Below are positions 5,339-5,488 of a stretch of DNA of 5,488 nt, piece by piece. A program made the translations under genes and the position numbers. This DNA comes from Opitutia bacterium UBA957. Lineage in GTDB: Bacteria > Verrucomicrobiota > Verrucomicrobiia > Opitutales > UBA953. Location of the stretch: assembly GCA_002293065.1 (NCBI GenBank), contig DBCN01000072.1, positions 1 through 5,488 of the forward strand, in the 5' to 3' direction. Position 1 is the first letter of the stretch, and each line of letters begins with the position of its first letter. The notes under the pieces were generated by a model. It saw only the letters and a program-made list of their open reading frames with translations, was not told the DNA's origin and made no database searches.

Positions 5339-5381
5339 CGCAGCGAAGCGTGGCCGCAGGCCACGAGGGGACGCAGCGAAG
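5338..5381 (+). repeat. 11-bp direct repeats flanking a hairpin
   Basis: ACGCAGCGAAG occurs at 5338-5348 and 5371-5381, either side of the hairpin at 5349-5365. The first copy begins on the last base of the stop codon and overlaps GCGAAGC (5343-5349), a known minimal stable DNA hairpin sequence. Confidence 0.65.
5349..5365 (+). terminator. Hairpin downstream of the 117-aa gene, GCA loop
   Basis: CGTGGCC, loop GCA, GGCCACG is a perfect 7-bp GC-rich stem starting 11 nt after the TAA. No T tract follows (AGGGGACG), so its role in termination is uncertain. It has the same triloop as the hairpins at 4155-4175 and 4234-4254. Confidence 0.45.
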
Positions 5382-5396
5382 GTGCAAAGGTGAAAC

Positions 5397-5427
5397 CAGA
5401 TTACGGAGTACAGATTACGGAGTACAG
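5397..5427 (+). repeat. 14-bp tandem repeat, 2.2 copies
   Basis: CAGATTACGGAGTA is repeated perfectly at 5397-5410 and 5411-5424, followed by a partial CAG. It lies in the terminal spacer (5339-5488), which holds no gene that I can support. Confidence 0.9.
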
Positions 5428-5462
5428 AGGGATGGCAGGGGGACGGACGTTGCGCGGCGAAC

Positions 5463-5487
5463 GGACGCGACGCAGTCGCGCCCCTAC
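5463..5487 (-). repeat. REP-like unit 3 (GTAG + hairpin)
   Basis: On the minus strand the unit is GTAG (5487-5484), arm GGGCGCGAC, loop TGC and arm GTCGCGTCC. Eight of nine positions pair; the plus-strand loop is C(GCA)G. It matches unit 1 at 22 of 25 positions although it lies 1.4 kb away and in the opposite orientation. It ends one base from the window edge, so a partner unit may follow. Confidence 0.72.
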
Positions 5488-5488
5488 C

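Overview
The window is GC-rich with strong G/C preference at third codon positions. It carries housekeeping genes separated by short, unusually repeat-dense spacers. No gene fixes the taxon. The dihydroorotase is of the 'DDQVHFREPG' subtype best known from Bacteroidetes, Shine-Dalgarno signals are weak or absent before most starts, and GC is high. A Verrucomicrobiota (Opitutales-like) or related chromosome is my best guess, as inference only.

Layout: 1-87 is a spacer that begins with four AGGGGT hexamers. A ligand-binding SRPBCC protein is encoded on the minus strand (88-609) and diverges from a plus-strand unit made of an unrecognised 166-aa protein (726-1226) followed by a class I dihydroorotase (pyrC, about 1280-2626). 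A 242-bp spacer full of GATGAC words and inverted repeats leads to tgt, encoding queuine/preQ1 tRNA-guanine transglycosylase (2869-4011, GTG start). tgt converges on an A-type iron-sulfur carrier (IscA/SufA/ErpA family, 4255-4623, minus strand). The 243-bp convergent spacer holds a BIME-like pair of REP-like elements, two perfect 9-bp-stem hairpins and a degenerate octamer array. tRNA-Val(CAC) with encoded CCA (4728-4804) diverges from the iron-sulfur gene. It is followed by an AT-rich leader with two TATAAT boxes and a dyad, then an unrecognised 117-aa protein (4985-5338). The window ends in a spacer with a hairpin, a 14-bp tandem repeat and a third REP-like copy.

The genes do not form one pathway: pyrimidine synthesis (pyrC), tRNA wobble modification (tgt), Fe-S assembly and a tRNA are simply neighbours. 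Only the 166-aa gene and pyrC look co-transcribed. The most interesting material is between the genes. A 25-nt element occurs three times, built as GTAG + 9-nt arm + 3-nt loop + 9-nt arm, which is the architecture of REP elements mobilised by RAYT (TnpA_REP) transposases. Six hairpins in the spacers all have a C(GNA)G triloop on one strand. No RAYT gene lies in the window. In the proteins, the main oddity is Tgt, which appears to have lost two of the three canonical zinc-binding cysteines.
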